Positions 50,967-53,270 of a stretch of 53,270 bases of DNA are shown here, in pieces. The translations under genes and the position numbers were made by a program. This stretch comes from Catenaria anguillulae PL171. Lineage: Eukaryota > Blastocladiomycota > Blastocladiomycetes > Blastocladiales > Catenariaceae. The number at the start of each line of letters is the position of its first letter. Position 1 is the stretch's first letter. The notes below the pieces were generated by a model, which did no database searches, was not told the origin of the DNA, and saw only the letters and a program-made list of their open reading frames with translations. Location of the stretch: positions 1 through 53,270 of the forward strand of contig MCFL01000169.1 of the NCBI GenBank assembly GCA_002102555.1. The letters are read 5' to 3'.

Positions 50967-53270
50967 ATGGAGCAACCTGTGTCCGAGATATTAGGGCCTA
51001 GGCAGAGCAAGCAACATGACGCGAAGGAGCACATAGAACCGGACAATCTCTCGAATCAACCGCGCCACGTAACAGCGTCATGCGAAAGCTCTTCGGAAGC
51101 ACTCAGAGCGTCCACTTCTGCCATCCCCCACTCAACAAGTCGGCCGAAATTGCGGGTGGCGGTATCTTCCGAGTTTCGCCAGGCGAGTTCACAACCCTTC
51201 CCAAACAACCATGGTTCCGTCAGTCCGCAGTCCTTGTCTTCCTATGTGGTGTCATCAACTGGATCCGACCACGACTTGAAGAAAGTCGCGAGCCGGTCGA
51301 TCCGGTCAAAGATTCGGCCACCTACGTCAACGGGATCCTTGGATAAGGTGTCCATACCGAAAAGCACCTCGTTGACTCAAGTGTCTGGAAGAAGTGTTCG
51401 GTCCAACAATGTCATCAACAGAAGCATCCCGACCTCGCGCTCAACACTCAGCATCGAGCGATTATTCAGTCATGGGGATGCAAGCAGCGCAGTCAGCTCA
51501 ACTGCCCCTTCATCGACGGGAACGGCATCGACAAGCTTGACTGATTTACCTCCTCACCGATTGACCATTCGCATCCGCTCCTTCTCATCCGCGCGGACGT
51601 GACGGGCTTTCGGTATCAACTCCAGCGATGCCATTGTGCCGAGCTCATCCACTATTGCGAAACGCAGTCGATTACAATCGCAAACAAGTGCGCGCTCAGG
51701 CGCCGCTCGACAAACAATGTATTGACATCGGCTCACCTAGTGGCGGTGAAAGCAACGCCTCTTGCACCACCGAGTGATTCCTTCTTGCCGACCCCGAAAC
51801 ACATCAGTCGATCAAGCAGCATCGTGAGAAAAAGAACAGCGGGACACTCAAAAAGGGTATCAAAAAGATGCGAAGCATGTTTTCCGCAAGTTCACCAACT
51901 CTGATGGCCGATGAGCTTCCCGAATCCAATTCACGGGGCGATGCAAGGCCATCAGACAGTACATCCACTCTTCCAGGTACGACCGGATCTCGCCTTTATC
52001 CTTTATCTCGACTTTGCCTTACCCTTGATCCGCCTGTGCTCGCGTCATGTTTTCATGGCCAGGCACTCGCGCAGACAACTCTTCGCCCTCTGAGCCTGTT
52101 CCAGATGTCATTGATTCCGTTCAAGTAGCCGTTTACTACGACGACGAAACCGAGGCTCTGGAGATGGCCTTTGATGTCAGCGTTGCTGGCAAGACGCACT
52201 TGACGACCGAGGCGGCAATTGACGAATCATCGAGTACTTTGGATGCACACTGTCCAGAGCTCGCTGTACTACTACGACCCAAAACTACCGAACTGCGCAT
52301 GGAAACAAAGCCGCAACAAAGCTTGGACCTGCTCATGCAGTCACATGTATGGGCTGTTCTTAATTGTCATTTAACTCTCCGGCCTTTATTCTCATACGCG
52401 CAACATATCATGATCTCTCAACCTGTCTGTAGCACGAATGGCGACTCATTCCCGATGACCTCTGTATACGCTCACGGTTGAAATGCCTACCGATCATCGC
52501 CAGCAAACAATCAGTACCGGCGTGGACTCACAGTCGCCGATGCCGTCAGTCAACTCATGGAGGTATTTGGATTGAGCAAGGCCGTCAAGTTCAACCTGTT
52601 TGTCAACGCCGCCGTCGGCTTTTGGTTGGATGAGAAGCGATATCTCTCCGATTATGATTTCAAGCCTTCAGTGCGCTCGTTTCTGCTATACCAACTTTCC
52701 GCGGCTTTCGTGCTAACGATGTTTTGTCATGTACTCCACTCATGTAGGACAAGGTTGAACTCCGCAGCAACACGGATCATCTTTTCATTCGTGTCCACAT
52801 TCCGGAACTCGATACTCGCTTTGTCGTCAAGTCGCCTCCGCATTTCACTCCACCGGAATTCGCATCGCTGCTCATGTACAGCTTACAAACCAAGTCACTC
52901 CATCTTGAAAACCCGGAAACCCAGTATGAGCTTTGGCTGCCAAACGAGCACTGCTGGCTCCCAGAGGGCGACACGATGGGCCAGCACTCGAATCTACTTG
53001 TCTTACGAGAGGCGATGGCGCCAGCTCTTGAGTTTCGCCTGCATCACCAGCTCCTCGATGTACACGCAACGACGTTGGGCCCCTTGACAAGTGGCACCCG
53101 TGCACATCTCAGTGTGGCCGAAGATGCGACGTTACATGACGTAGACCAGCTGCTGCTCTTGGACAATCCCGTGGGACTTGACGACCAGGTCGTGATTGCA
53201 ACTGCCGCCGGAGAGGAGCTCAATCCGCTTCAAAACGTGTGGGAAACACTGCGGCAAAATTCATCCAAGG
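50967..53270 (+). CDS. protein with tandem ubiquitin-like (talin-head F0/F1-like) domains, 3' part cut off
   Basis: An opening Ser/Thr-rich disordered region (MEQPVSEILGPRQSKQHDAK, about 200 residues) leads over unresolved joins to GTLKKGIKKMRSMFSASSPT. Clear introns: 51977-52062 (joins STLPG to TRADNSSPSEPVP) and 52671-52747. The latter restores VGFWLDEKRYLSDYDFKPS-DKVELRS, the strand and turn pattern of talin F0 (GIWLE..K.L.YY...), followed directly by a second Ubl-like unit (LFIRVHIPELDTRFVVKSPP, QYELWLPNEHCWLP) and a further beta-rich stretch. The frame is open to the window's end. Talin-head/FERM modules bind membranes and integrin tails. The intron near 52347-52514 could not be settled. 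A myosin or other FERM protein is an alternative. Confidence 0.5.

Overview
The window looks like nuclear DNA of a zoosporic, early-diverging fungus, most likely Blastocladiomycota (Allomyces/Catenaria/Blastocladiella type). Reasons: genes are dense and GC-rich, with short GT-AG introns (about 59-117 bp) and CTGAC/CTAAC-like branch sites. Fungal genes (Dsc3 of the Dsc E3 ligase, GatA, an INO80F-like subunit) sit beside genes typical of flagellated or non-Dikarya lineages (TBC1D31, presenilin, a class C GPCR, a talin-head-like protein). One fragment matches the ankyrin-like 'WW..SG..LK' repeats common in Blastocladiomycota. The assignment is inference from gene content.

Layout. 0-6.7 kb: CHMP7-like ESCRT-III gene (partial, -), ribosomal protein eS12 (+), membrane-anchored oligopeptidase B-like S9A protease (-), first copy of an uncharacterised paralogous pair (-). 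6.7-8.4 kb: no gene I can assign. 8.4-15.8 kb: Dsc3 (-), TBC1D31-like (+), GatA amidotransferase (-), INO80F/TFPT-like (+). 16.7-18.2 kb: two inverted paralogous genes for secreted, Kex2-type-processed eight-cysteine peptides, flanking an ankyrin-like fragment. 20.0-23.2 kb: sphingosine kinase (+), R-SNARE (-). 23.6-26.9 kb: gene-poor, with an old broken gag-like fragment. 26.9-33.1 kb: glycogenin with a tail of about 1,800 residues (-). 35.0-42.8 kb: signalling block of a MYND-presenilin fusion (+), a class C GPCR ending in a PH-like domain (-) and an unusual G-alpha subunit (-). 43.5-44.4 kb: second copy of the paralogous pair (-). 45.0-48.4 kb: a UBC / F-box-like / TerD protein (+). 48.4-50.6 kb: an unrecognised multi-exon gene (-). 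51.0 kb to the right edge: a talin-head-like gene (+), cut by the window end.

Most striking are the composite proteins: presenilin joined to a textbook MYND zinc finger, an E2-like fold joined to F-box and TerD domains, and a GABA-B-like receptor with a PH tail next to a G-alpha that lacks Gly2 and the switch-II glutamine. The two eight-cysteine peptides look like a small, possibly undescribed secreted family. Reconstructed introns keep frame and give family-typical lengths for G-alpha (359 aa), GPCR (849 aa), presenilin (545 aa), sphingosine kinase (632 aa), Dsc3 (385 aa) and glycogenin (2,001 aa). The first about 2 kb carry several apparent one-base indels at short homopolymers inside conserved genes, which looks like sequence error more than biology.
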